Part shown: one piece after another, positions 12,045 through 24,780 of the stretch
Numbering within the stretch: position 1 is the first letter of the stretch
Layout: each line of letters begins with the position of its first letter
From: Ceratodon purpureus
Taxonomy: Eukaryota; Streptophyta; Bryopsida; Pseudoditrichales; Ditrichaceae
NCBI GenBank assembly: GCA_014871385.1
Contig: CM026431.1
Span: 3,264,604 to 3,328,603, forward strand
Reading direction: 5' to 3'
Length of the DNA stretch: 64,000 nt
The notes under the pieces: model-generated
The model's input: the letters and a program-made list of their open reading frames with translations, nothing else
The model's database searches: none
Told to the model about the DNA's origin: nothing
Position numbers and translations under genes: made by a program

Positions 12045-15000
12045 ATGGCGTCCATCGTTTGTTCTTCGCCCACTGCTGCAACAGGATGCGCCACTTCTGC
12101 AGCCACAAGCCATGAATTGGCTGCCGGGACTCAGCAGAGGGCCACCACTCTGGCCGGTACGTTTTCCGGGGTCTGATCATCTGGAGTTCTATTGTTGATC
12201 CCATGTTATGGTAGTTGCTAGATATGGTTACTGGGTGATCTCAAGTGATGGCTTTCGGATCTCAGTGTTCGCTGATGACTTCGGTGATTTCGAGTAGCCT
12301 TTGCTCTGGTTTCGTGTGTGCATGTTGTTGTGGATTTTTAGACTTCGAAAACTTTAGATTCTAAAGCTCAAGGGTCATTGGAAGGACCAATCAATTCCTT
12401 CGGTTGTTTGATGTTAAGCTAAGTTCATCGGGGGTCTGGTATTGGGTACTAGAATTAGTTTCTTTGTAGACAAAGGGTGGATTTCGCTAAACTCCTAGAA
12501 CACTGTTTTTGGAAAATAAAGGGTGAAAAGGGTAAGGGCAGCAGAGTCCTATACTGAAGGGAGAAGGGAGGAAATTTTGAGAGGAGAGTTTCGGAATAGG
12601 TGGTGATGACGATGTGCTCTAGAGTCCAGGACCTGTGGCGTGTTTTAGATGGGGAATCTGTTAGGTGAGTTATGCTCTTTCAAGATTGGTGCGTTTTAGA
12701 ACCCAACGTACCGTAAGAGATTTTGTGCTTAGCGTTAAACTTGGGCTTTTATTGCTCCACAGTAATTAAAGCCCTGGATACCGTTCAGATTTTTAAATTT
12801 TTTTTAAGCAAATGGAGCAGATTCATTGCAAGAGGAATAATGTACAAAGTCCTCATCGGACGATTCCGTTCAGATTAGAAAGACGCTCCATAATGCATGG
12901 CGTGATCAATTAGTATTTCTTTCATGTCTTCTCCCGGGTTACGTGGTGCCCCGGCCAAGGAGAGTAATGTTGGCAGGCAAGGATCATTAAAGCAGCGCTA
13001 GTGGTTCATTCGTGCGTACGACATTCAAAATTACAGTTTGTGACGGAATTGTGTATGTAGATGATCTCCTTATTTTTGCCTGAAGTGATGCAGACGCTAG
13101 GGGGCCCTTTTTAACCTGTGAGTTCATATTGTGAGACTCTTTTTGCTTTTGAGGCGGTGCGTGCAGTCTCTCGTTTCCATGGAGCTCGTCTAGCAGCTGT
13201 GAGGTCAGAGAACTCGATAAGAATACCACGAAAGATCACGGCAACAGCTGTTGTGAATACAGCAGGCGTGAAGCAGTATGTGCAAAACCTTGGTTAACAA
13301 CAGGCCTTCCTGGATCTTAAAATTACAATGACTTCTTTCTTAAGCAGTTTCCTCCAGCAGAGTTGTTCTGTTTAACATGTTGTCTAACATGCTATTCTCA
13401 TTTTCTATTGTGAGGTTAGTGTGAAGGTTGAAAGGCACAAGAGATGAAACTTGATGTGAGTAGTAAGATTCTAGAACATACCACGGGGTTGAGTTTCATA
13501 ATGAGAAGTGAGGCGGTTTATCCTGGCAGGTACAACTTACCAACATGGGCAGATTTTGAGATGGGGCGTTCCACTGTTTACTGGGATACTGACAATGGCC
13601 GACCACCGACTTCTGTAAGCAATTGCCATACATTGTTTGTAAAGAGGATCTGATTGCAAGGTTCACGGTCTATGTACACGATGAGAAAACGTTCCCCTGA
13701 AAGATACTTGTGGGCTTTATTGTGTCGTTTAAAAAGCAATAATACAAATTTAGTTAATTTTGTACTGAATGACATCTTGTTTGTTCATTTATAATACCCA
13801 AATGTTTTAAACTCCTACTTCTGTTGTAAGTTAGTGCTATCAAATTTTCAAGTTCACGAAATTGATGGAAGGTGTGCATATTCCTGCAGGGGCAACTGCT
13901 GACTATCTACTTCAACCCTTCTGCTAGCGAACTGATTCCTAATACTGAATACGGGATTGGGTTCAATGGTACACCAAGTTTCTCCCCTCCTTTCGCTTGA
14001 AAGCACTATTGTTCAAGAAGGCCTTCAGATGGGCTGTAGAGTAGCTGATTTGATTGAGCGCTGGTGCAGGGGGTTTTAATCAACCTATTATGTGCGGCGG
14101 TGAGCCTCGTGTCATGACGAGAAAAGAGCGAGGAACCCTTTGTGAACCCATATACACCATTAAAATCAACGTGCCTTTGCATGGTAAGTTTTGAGGACTA
14201 TTCATATTTAAAATTTGTAGTAGTAAACATTTATATCATTTGAATTATTTGTAAATTCATACATACAGTTTGCTTCAGAAAGTAGATGAATGACCTAAGT
14301 TTTTTGCATGTTGAAAGATTATGAATGAAGTGGTTGGAACATTCTTGTGTTCGAATTACTTACATGAAAGAGATAAAAGGTGAGATTACGGGTGGCATTT
14401 TGGGTGAAAAACGAGATGAGTTTACAAACTCTACTATGTGTCAGATTTCAGATCAATCTATCATATGCCAAAATGGATGTGGCATATTTCTTGTGCTACT
14501 TCGGTTTCTCAGATTCTTATATCTAAGACCAATGATATGAATGAACTGAAGGAATACCTTTCGATGTAATCTGGCCTCACACCATTCACTATACGGAACT
14601 ATCTCCGATAATCACTTCAACATTAATATTAGTTAACCTATTCCATGGTGTGCAGCATTGACCTTGGAGTTCTCTTTTACTGATGGAACGAACTGGGACG
14701 GCCCTTACAAGTTGACCATGGAATCACCTGCGAAGCTAAAAGGCTTGCCTCGGAGCTACTTTGACGAGGTATACCACTGTTGATTGGTAGAAATAGAAAA
14801 ACTAGCTAATACTGTCGTACTGTCGGGGATTATAAACTGAAATTCTTTGCAACAATGCAGAGTAACTGAACTTCAATAACATCATTGAATCTACTGTCTA
14901 AGTTGGAGCTAATGTGTGCATGTTGCAAACAGGGGCTTGCAAAGGAGCTAGCTCATGAGGGCGCCTGTGAAAATGCAATATACCCTGAGGCTGTCTTCGT

Positions 15001-15346
15001 TCAAGATCGTTGTGCGTTTCCAGCAGGAATGATCCAGCAAGGGGTATGTATTCTGTATTTCCACTCCCTCGAACTGGCAGATATATGACTGGCGTTGTGG
15101 TCTACTCAATTGCGATGATGTTTGAATTCGTTACACCTTATGTCAAGCATGTATTGCAATGTTGAATTTCTCTTTCACATGCTTACGATATCTTTCGTTC
15201 TTTTCTCATGTCCTCGTCACGTTCAGGGAGACCGATGTGACTTAGATATCGTCCCTGGTTGCACCGATCCGGAGTCGCCATTCTTCGACCCACTTGCCAA
15301 CGTGGATGATGGATCCTGCCCATATATTAGTGACGGAGAGAATTAG
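12045..15346 (+). CDS. PIFI: PIFI-like chloroplast protein (post-illumination chlorophyll fluorescence increase); eight exons
   Basis: In Arabidopsis the PIFI protein acts in chloroplast NDH-dependent chlororespiration, the non-photochemical reduction of plastoquinone. Exons are 12045-12156, 13167-13275, 13530-13614, 13890-13968, 14070-14183, 14656-14768, 14933-15043 and 15227-15346. All introns are GT-AG with matching phases, giving 280 aa. Residues 1-70 are Ser/Thr/Ala-rich with few acids, typical of a chloroplast transit peptide. Hallmark segments are [11 protein letters not shown] (76-86), the [15 protein letters not shown] block (from 128), [11 protein letters not shown] (174-184) and [12 protein letters not shown] (242-253). 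The last exon encodes a tail with Cys253 and Cys272, 19 residues apart in a GCTDP...DDGSC frame. This matches the spacing of the redox cysteines in the tail of long-form Rubisco activase. The RCA gene 7 kb upstream lacks this tail. Assignment rests on family recognition; exon 2 is the least certain exon. Confidence 0.88.
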
Positions 15347-17565
15347 TTTAGCTCCCACGAATTGTCCATTCACAGATCTTTTTCGAACTTTTGCGGAGCG
15401 TCTGAACACTTTATGGCGCAAGTCATATGTCTATGAATGTTAGACACTAGCATGTAATATATTTGTCAGGAATGTAGGTTGCATGCAAACCACACAGAGA
15501 AGGGGCCAGGGGCCTGGGTCTCACTCATGCAGGAAAGAAGTTGGCTGCCAGCAGGTAACCACCCTCTGCAGGATCTGATGTCAATGATGTAATTAATCAC
15601 TCAATTATTCTGTAATACCATGACTGACTTGGAGTGTAATCTCAACAGTGCTCTTTCTGGAATCCATTTTTTCTCTTGTCTTTGTTCTTTTTCTCTTTTA
15701 ACACAGATTAAAGCAATGTCATTGCATGGGAAAAGGTCACAGTACAACCACCGCTTCTCAGTATGGGACCCTACCAGAAACAGCAAGGCGTGACCTGTAG
15801 TTTGCACTGGACAGCTCACGAAAGGGGCCTGCTTCATATTCATGTCTGATCTCTGATGTCCTGGTAAACCAGCACGTTGAATGAGATTCGATTATGATGA
15901 GGAGTAGGCGAGGGATGAGGCTGAAACACTCAAGATCGACTCCGTTCAAGTCAGGAAGTGCTGGACGCAAAGCGTCACATATGATGGCGGAACGGTAAGA
16001 GTGGCACTGCTGCTGTCGGGTCCCGGAAACGAAGTGGTTGACAAATGATTTGCTCTTCGACGTGTGCTCGTCTTCATGGCTGCGTTCAGATTCTGTTATA
16101 AATAGAGGTGTCAGACTTACAGATCAATGCAGATTTATGAGGATAAGCTTGTAGGCAGCTTTCGAATTTGGTTGCTGGACTACACTAACGTTAGCCTGAG
16201 ACGCCTGGAGGCTGGGTGCACATGAAGCTGACTGTCGATACGTTATGCATGCAACACGTTACACTGGCCGGTCTCACACCCATTACATATAATATGATAG
16301 ATCTTCCCGGATCACATTCCATTTCTTTTATTTCTCTTTTATGCACGGATCATAGTAAAACTGAATCATTCTGATTCCCTTGTTTTTCTTTGACATGATT
16401 GATATTTCGTTGTGCATAACTATGCCGTAGTATAGATTACACGTTCAGACAGCAAAATAGAACCGGAACGGCATCTTTAGTCTCCACGAAAGTGCAGCCC
16501 CGTTGTTGCTTGGCATGCTGTTCTGGTTCATCTTGCACTGAAGTAAGTTCTGAAATTGCGAAACAAAATATGTTACGAAGAAATTATTTAAATTATTTGA
16601 AATAAAACAGCAACACAGGACTGTTGAGTACAGTGCACTCAACTGATACTTTCTCACTGATCTTTGGTGCAACTAAGGGAGGTATTATAGCCTGGTTCAG
16701 GATCGGCAGATCATTCTGCAGGAAGATCCTGGCAGTAAGGCTTTTATTGGCAGTGGTTTGGAGCTTCATTACTTCGTTTTACTCCCAGATAGAATATAAA
16801 TTTTTTTTTGCAATATTTTATTTATTTTTAAACCATTTAAGATCATTGTTACTGATTTTTTGTTATTATTTTTTTTTTGGAGAAATTCAGTGCAAACCTT
16901 ATTTTGTTTTTTGAATAAATATTTGTTTGTCAGGTGGCGAACCTACTAAGATCTTACGGTATTGAATGTGGGTGTGTAGTTGAGATGGAACAAATGAAGG
17001 GCAATTGGATAGTATTTTTTAAGCAACGTTATAATGGTTATGAATTCTTAAAATTTAAACCATAGTGTGTTTAGATTTGCTGTAAGATTATCAAAACAAT
17101 CAAAAATCATATTTAAAAATAAAAAAATAATCACATTTAATTCATTTTAGCTCCTCATATTTAAAGTCCTGAACATTAAATTATACTATTATTTGAATAT
17201 TTTTAAATTTTTTGTTGGTGAGCATTGTTCATACTTGCGTATTAATAGTGTTAAAAATTATATAAATTTTAAGTTGTTTTGTGACATTTACATAATGTTA
17301 TAGATCTTTGGGTCATTGTTCTACATTGACAATTCATTTTTCTACACCAACCATTTCTGTAATCAAAATTTATCCCAAAATTTAGATACTAGTCTGCTCC
17401 ATTTTCTTCACCAATTGCCAGATCCTCTCCTCAAGTACAACGTATTCCACTTTACAAATTCTGATCTTTTTGTGTATCAACAATGAACATATTCAAACAT
17501 CAATTTCTGCAAAGGAAATTGATTTTTTTTTAATATATATAACCAAAAAAAAAATCGGTTGTCAA

Positions 17566-18440
17566 TACCGTAGCTTACTAGCAGCCTAGGCACTTGTTTG
17601 CCTAATAATTAATTGAAGTGCAAAAAATGATTAGGCACTTCAAAAATGATATCCGAAAAATTAGGCACTTTTGAATTCCAATTAAATTTGAATTAGGCAC
17701 TCATCCAACTTCAAAGGCATAGAATGCTCAGTGACTTATATACGAGGAGTGGAGTTGTATTCAACAATGCATGTGGGATATGTGAACTTTGAGTTGAAAC
17801 AACTAGTTAGTCTTCATTTTAATAACAAGCATTGCTTTTGCAAAAAGTCTCCAAATGACACAAAATTTGTTGGAGGTGAAAGATAGCATGATTTTAAAGC
17901 TTTTCTTAGACCAAAATATTTCCGAAAAAGTTGATTTGCTATGCACAAATAAGCTTTAAAAAAACTGTTTTGAACACATTTTGATCCATGGACCTTTACG
18001 TGGTGTTTTGTCCATATCTTTTGCATAAAATCTTTTTTTGACGTAAAACTTGTTGGAGATGGAAGAAGGCTTGGTTACTCAACTTTTCTTAGTTCATCAC
18101 ATTTTCATATAACTTCATCTTCTATGCTCAATCACACTCCAAAAATCTGTGTACAACACATTTCAAAAACCCCACCTAGAGTCTTGCTACTTCTTAACCC
18201 ATATTCTTTGTGGAGTAGTGTAAGTGGGCTTGATTACAAAATGAGCACCTTCTCCCCCTTCTAAAACATTTAAAGCTTCAAAGTGAGATATGATCTATTG
18301 AAGAGTAGGTTTTCTGAATTTTAGGCAATGATGAATTTTAAATTTCATAATATTAGGCAAAAGCTGCCCATAATTTCCAAAAATTTTAGCCGCTAGTTTT
18401 TAGAATTAATTTCTGCTTAAGCTGCTAGTAAGCTACGGTA
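17566..18440. mobile_element. TIR element with perfect 20-bp ends
   Basis: The left end TACCGTAGCTTACTAGCAGC is exactly repeated, inverted, at 18421-18440. Length is 875 bp. No intact ORF. A second, reverse-oriented and apparently truncated copy ends at 43597 with GCTGCTAGTAACCTACGGTA, and its adjacent 120 bp matches the left interior of this copy. No certain target-site duplication; TA is possible. Confidence 0.8.
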
Positions 18441-19570
18441 GCATAACAATGCAATAAACAATTGATTCACTGCAATCAGAAGGCGAGTCAGCAAAAGGCA
18501 CATCCATTTCTCACCAAGAACAATTCAAAATGTTCATTTCTAAAGTAAAAGTGAAAGAACCAAAACTAAAGAGTTTTTTGAATCTCCAAAGGTATGATCT
18601 TATCTAAGATTTCTAAAAGATTATGCATAAAAAAATTCAATAAATTAAATTTTACATATTAAAAGATAGAGTTTGAAATAAAAAAATTGTTTTTCATGTC
18701 TTATCAAAACATGATCAACAGACTTTGACTTCTCTTTGTATCACATATTTTGCAATGTACATAAGTTGGAGGTTTTATACTAATATATTATGAATGAGGT
18801 TGATTACTTGTAAACCAAAGTTTAGGGGTAAAAAAAAATGTAGCTCTAAAAAACAATTATAGAAGGAATAGGGATTCATGATATTGCTAATATGTATTGT
18901 TTTCTTTTTTTATGATACATTTTTTTTTATTTTTAAATTCCGGTCTCACTAGGCTTGTTCCGGAAAGTTTTGTTTTGTATTATTGTTGCGCACCGCGTGA
19001 TCATTGTCCACTATGCATCTATCTCCCGTGACTAGTCATGTTGATGTAGAAAAAAACTAAAAATAAATAAATAAAAAGTGTTTTGGAACTGGTATTGCAG
19101 ATCCTAGAAGAAAGGATCATTGTAGATTTTTTTTCTCAAAAGAATCACTATAGTTTTTTTTTTTCTTGATGATGTCTTAAACAAATTTATATGGTTGTTG
19201 TAGATTGTTTTAGAAGTTGTTCCAACAATCATTTAAGTCGAATGTTTTTGAAAAGTGATGTCTAAAGGATTCAAGAGTTCAAAAGAATAAAGACCAAAGA
19301 TTACTAAATGACATTGTTTGTGTAGAATTTGAACATAAAAAGAACCAATTATCTCCTAAAAGATTTTAGAGTCTAATTAACGAGGAGGTTGGAAATGCAA
19401 CAGAAGGTTTAAAAAATTGGGTTAACCAGAATCTAGATCTTAATGGTTTTGATTATATTTGAGTAATGGAAAAAGTGACTTGTCTAGATTTTAATGATTT
19501 TGATTATATTACAGTAATTGAAAAAGTAACTTGGTTTAATAGTAAGCTAAGTAAATTGATAGCTGCACCT

Positions 19571-19644
19571 CAACAATTAGTATAGTGCATAAACTCAACA
19601 ATTAGTATAGTGTATAAACTCAACAATTAGTATAGTGCATAAAC
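19571..19644. repeat. Tandem repeat, 25 bp x 3
   Basis: Three consecutive units begin CAACAATTAGTATAGTG at 19571, 19596 and 19621, with one substitution in the middle unit. The last unit is one base short. Confidence 0.9.
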
Positions 19645-20589
19645 AAAGATATGTTAGATGGATTTTTGTTGCATTTTCTTCCACCTAATTCAAAATATTC
19701 TTTTTGAACGGTAGTAGGGAATTTGCTAAAGGTTATTACGTGTTGTTTACAAGTGTCACATTGTGGAAGTTGATTTTATATGAAGGGATGAAGAATATGC
19801 TTGTAAAGCATTTATTAATTTGGTTGAAAAGAATGCTATAACAACAATGAATATAGAAGCAATGAGTTGTCTTTTTGTTCATCCTCTCTTCATAAAGTTG
19901 TTTGCTATCCATCCCACCAAAGTCCATGGATATATGCAATGATAGAATGCTGGAACTTAGAGAATACAATAATCTTGGCAATTATTACACAGTATGTTAC
20001 TTATGTATCAAAATGGTAGTATACATTGCAATTTGTCTTCATACAATATGTTTTTGCATAAAAAATGAGATAATATGTATATAGGTGTTTTTGATTGGAG
20101 ATTTGCATGTAGGATAGACTTTCCCTCACCAAACCAATTATCAATATGGATCACGAAGAAAAATGGAAGCAAATAAATTGAAACGTCCTTGGATGGATCC
20201 TTTTTTCCATGGATTAGAAGCAAGCTAATGCAGTTTAGCAACTGATGTGTATGCTACATCATGATTTAGTTTTTTGGATTATAAATAATGATGTACAAGA
20301 ATTTGGAATCTCAAAAGAACTCTTGCAAATGTACACTACCAGCAAACGAAATGTGAATTTTGCAACTACACATGAACGTTATGATTTAATTTAAAAATAC
20401 ATATATATTCATTTCAACAGCCAATACCTATGATGAAGATTGATCCAATAGAATGTTATCGAGGAAAAACCAAAATAAAGGCAATGTTTGATGCCTTCAA
20501 AGTATATTTTATTTTTCTAAAAAATACATTTCATATATATTTTTTATTTCTTGAATCAACTTATTTGAAATCCATAATAGTTCTCAACA

Positions 20590-21458
20590 TTAACCCCTAA
20601 AGGACAATCATCCACATTTGGGCTTTTTTGGAATTTGGGCATGTACCTATGAATGCAATTTACATCGGGATTTTCTGAAATTTTTATTGAAGGTGGGCCG
20701 TTCGGAGATCTTCGTGTGGGTATTTTTATTTTTCAATTCCGACATCAGGATCAAAAGTTATGAAGGTTTAAGTGTCAAACGCTGCTCGTAGGGCAGCTGC
20801 TGAACCACTGTGAATGCAGCAAATTCTGCCCAAAACTGCCCAAAACTGCCCAAAATTGCGAAAATCTGCGAAAATCTGCCCAAAGATGAAACTTTGAAAT
20901 TCCACCAAAAATTGAGATTTTGATATTTTTCAAAAATAAAAATTTCTATGTATAGAGAAGGCAGTAGAGCATGTTCCCACCGTTCGGATTTTTAATCCAA
21001 ATTTTTTTCATATGCTATTTTTATTGTCAAAAAAAGGCATTTGTTTGTGAATTTCAGTATACCCCCTAGCAAAAAATTGATTTTTTTGGCAACCTTCCAC
21101 AACTTTTTTGGATATGATTTTTTCAATACATATAGCTAACTCAGTCTTCTTTGATGTGCATCAAAACCGCCAAAATCCATAATGCAAAAAAATGGTTTTT
21201 TGGGCCTTCAAAACTCTGCTGTTCCTTTTTTGCGCAGGGAAAAAAACTTTATTTTCAAATTTGAATGTTATGATCTTGCAATTGGTGACGAATGAGTGTG
21301 TAAGATTTGGTGGACATGTAGACATAGAAGTTAGCTACAAGATCTTATGGTTAGATGTACTAATTATGACCCCAACTTAGCAAAATCCACCTTGATTTGA
21401 AGAAGGGCTGTTTTCAGGCAGTTTTGATGAAAAATACCCTCAGAACTTTAGGGGTTAA
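20590..21458. mobile_element. TTAACCCC-family TIR element, copy B
   Basis: Starts TTAACCCCTAAAGGAC and ends GAACTTTAGGGGTTAA, 869 bp. The interior has TGCCCAAAACTGCCCAAAAC direct repeats and a right-hand block (GTTATGATCTTGCAATTGGT onward) shared with copies C1 and E. No transposase ORF. It serves as the uninterrupted relative for judging the nested insertion in copy C1. Confidence 0.8.
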
Positions 21459-22952
21459 ACTAACGTCAATGTGCTCAACGGCACAGGTCCCACTAGTACT
21501 TCAACATAGTAACAAGATAGCTCATTTCTTCAAAAATCATTCTAAAATAAAGAAACAAATAAAGTGAATTTTTTCAATTTTTTTCAAAATTAAAAAATAT
21601 ATTTAAAACATGCCTTCTGCCTAGTATTTTTTTAAAAACACAAAAACCAATAACTTCAATTTTTGATAAACAAGTTTTATATATATTTTTAACATTCATT
21701 TGGAAGACTTGCACAAACCAGCAATCCTGCTACAGTAGTGTTTTGTCTATGTAGCCAAAAGACCACCTTTTCTCAGGTTCAAAACCATTATGAAAACCTA
21801 AAAATTAACAGTACCAAAAAGTGGCATCTGATCCCAAAAACCATCCACAACAAACATGACATGACATGATATTCGCAATGGGTAGTTGTGAACTGGTTGC
21901 TAACTTATGTGGGTACGTGAACAGGAACTGGTGGCTTTGTCAAAAATCGGTAGTCTCCGCGTTTGGGGGTTAAAGTGTGTGTTTTTCCCCATCTACCCTA
22001 AGTTATGGAATGGATTGGGCTAACAAATGGTGGAGCTGGGAGTGGAGTGGAGTGGGAGTGGTTGCAGAAGGTGCCAGACTCAGCCACCTTGGACATATCA
22101 AAATGATTGATCAGGTCAGATCAAAGCACGTGTCCAGCCCCATCCTCTCATTTCCCATCTCAATCCATCCCCCTCCTCTATGTAGGCCTCTGATCAGTGC
22201 TGATGCCTGTTCCATGATCCTTACCACTGTTGCATAACTTACGTAACGGTTGCATGACAATCCCCCAGTCCACCAAAAGTGACAAAAAAGAAAGGAATGG
22301 CCTCACCGTCCTACTACTGTTGCCCATTCGTAGTAGTCCATTTGAAACAACTACTGTACACTCGGGTCCCAAAATATTTTGGATTGGGTTTTCCCAATTT
22401 CTAAAAAAGAATTTTGAGGTTATGCTGTGAGCTAAATAAAAGAGGCATCACGACTCACAAGCACTACACTGCAAGAAAGTTAATTTAAGGCAAATAAGGT
22501 TGAAGCACCCATAACCACCAAAATAAGGGTTTCTGCTTATTTGTGGCAGTTCTATTTTTAGGGAGTAATTTTCTTGGATCGGAAGATAGTTTTTTTACAT
22601 AACGCGTATTTTTCCATAATTTAAGTCCTCATAGATTAATAGATACAAATTTTCAAAGTGAAAAGTAGTGTTTTCCTATAACCCACATGTAGGTTTCACT
22701 AGAAACCACTTCAGTCAATATGTTAAACCACCACACAATTTATTCCAAATTCTACAAATTTATTCCAAACCCTGGCTTGCCATTGCTTTGCTTGTTTCAT
22801 GGGTGCTACAGTGGAATGGTGGTGATGGGTTCTAACAAATGGTGGTGCAAGGAAAGTCTACAGTTTGGCCAAGTGTTATGTGGTGGTAATGGGTACATCA
22901 ACCTTATATATACTTGGGGTCGGATTGAGTGCAGGCCCAAACTCTTCAAATT

Positions 22953-24735
22953 TTAACCCCTAAAGAGCCTAGAATGGGCGGTTTTGGACTTTGGGCAAGT
23001 TTCTAAAAATTCAAATTTTCTTGAATTTTTTTGAATTTTTTTGTGGAAAAACGTATTTTCAAGAGGTTTATGGGGATATTTTTGTTTTGTTTTTTTTTTT
23101 TTGGATGAAGTGAGGAAAAGTTATGGGATTTTAAAGATTTCAGCCAATCTTTGGGCAGGCTCTCAGCCACTGTGAATGCAGCTATTTTTGCCCAAAACTT
23201 CCCAAAACTGCCAAAATTTGCCAAAATTTGCCTAAAGATGAAACTTTGAAATTCCACCAAAAATCGAGATTTTAGTTTTAATCAAAAATTAAAATCTATA
23301 TATATATAGAAGAGGAACTAGAGCATGTTTCTGTCGTTTGGATTTTCAATCAAAGAATGTTTCATATGCTATTTTTATTGTAAAAAAACGGCCTTTGTAT
23401 GTGAATTTCAGCATACCCGCTTTGGAAATTGATGATTTTCTCACTCTTTGCATGGGCAAGAGATTTTGTGGACATGCACCTAACTCACCTAGGAACAAGA
23501 ATCCGAAGAGGCTCATTCTAAATCTACTCAAAAAAATGGTTTTTTTGGACTCCAAAAGACTGTTGTCCCCCATTTGCAGGGTTAACCCCTAAAGGTTCAA
23601 GCCATTTTTGGACCTCCAAAACCAAAAACTGTGATTTTTGACGACCTTGTAGAAGTAGAAGTATGATTCTTAATTTTTTAATTTTTTGATACATCCAACC
23701 GTAAGATCTTAAACCTAACTACCTGCACTAATACCATGTTAAATTTCAACGGTTGGATCTTTACCATTTGTGAGATTATAACGTTCAAAGTTTACTGTTT
23801 TTTTTTTTTTTGGCTTTGCGGGAAAGGTATACTCTAAATGGTGCCAAGGGAGACTTGATTATTGTTACCTCAAACATTTTGCTCATATTTTTTTCCATGT
23901 AGGTAACTAAGTTGAGCACCTCCATGCAAAATTTTAGAGTCTCATTACAGTTTTTTGGCCTTCATGCAAATCAATTTCCACAAGAAGGTGCAAAAACCAC
24001 AATATGGTAAAACCTAAATGACGTGAAATGCTTTTGGTTTTTTAAAAAAGTGAACGGTTAAAAGTTATGTCCATGATTTTTTGAATTATTGGAAAAAACA
24101 AATTTGAAAAATTCCGAAATCTCAAATTTTGACAAATTTTGAAAGAAAAAATTGTAAAATTACCAAAAACTGAGAAGGTTGTTTCTGTGATTTTTGGAGG
24201 CTGCCCTTCTAAAATTGGTAAGCTTTTTGACATAGGCCACTTTGGATTTTGAGTAGTGAATTGGTTATGAACACATTTCCAAAAAAAAAATTCTAAAAAA
24301 ACCTAATTTTAAACTGCCCGTTTTGGACTTGAAACCTAAAATTCCTAGATGAAGGTTCTAAAAGTGAAATTTGGCGTCGAAATTTTTACCACATACACTT
24401 TGCTCTATAATGAGCATCCAGTAAAATTCTTAGGCAAAAATATTACTTTTAACCCCTTCATCTAGGCTGCCCGAAACAGCCGAGAGCCATTTTGGATTTC
24501 CAGAACCTTTACGGGTTAAAAAACTTTTTTTTCAACTTTGAATGTTACGATCTCTCAAATGGTATGGAATAAGAGTGTGAGATTTGGTAGCAATATAGAC
24601 ATAGAAGTTAGAGAGAAGATCTTATGGTTAGAAATACCAAAATTGGTTCCAATTTTGCACTATCCAGCTTGCTTTCAAAAGGGACTATTTGGAGGCAGTT
24701 TTGAGCACAAACACCCTTGGCCGTTTAAGGGTTAA
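22953..24735. mobile_element. TTAACCCC-family TIR element, copy C1, interrupted by C2
   Basis: Left end TTTTAACCCCTAAAGAGC and right end GTTTAAGGGTTAA. Removing the nested element at 23582-24519 leaves about 845 bp that aligns end to end with copy B (869 bp). The two share the ACTGTGAATGCAGC block, the CAGCATACCC block and the right-hand GATCTTATGGTTAGA block. Confidence 0.75.
23582..24519. mobile_element. TTAACCCC-family TIR element, copy C2, nested in C1
   Basis: Starts TTAACCCCTAAAGGTTC and ends AACCTTTACGGGTTAA, 938 bp, with one or two TIR mismatches at the right end. Left junction CAGGG/TTAA and right junction TTAA/AAAAC compare with CAGGGAAAAAAAC in the uninterrupted copy B. The length fits best if one TTAA belonged to the target and was duplicated. 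Confidence 0.72.
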
Positions 24736-24775
24736 TCAATAGCATTGCTCATTTTTTTCAAATTGGGCCCAAGGA

Positions 24776-24780
24776 TTTTA
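24776..24780. repeat. Target-site duplication (left) of the LTR retrotransposon
   Basis: TTTTA directly precedes the left LTR, and the same five bases follow the right LTR at 41125-41129. A 5-bp duplication is the usual size for Ty3/gypsy integrases. Confidence 0.9.

Larger units (their letters stand above)
15347..24780. other. Intergenic region between PIFI and the LTR retrotransposon
   Basis: No gene is supported. After the PIFI 3' flank the DNA becomes AT-rich. It holds a perfect-TIR element (17566-18440), a short tandem repeat (19571-19644), TTAACCCC-family elements (20590-21458, and 22953-24735 with one nested in another), and a lone right-type terminus GGGGGTTAA at 21965-21973. Short ORFs show no domain. 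Confidence 0.6.

Noticed and set aside
11521-12204. 227-aa antisense ORF over PIFI exon 1
   Set aside because: No domain, and it overlaps a real transit-peptide exon. A chance opening in GC-rich DNA.
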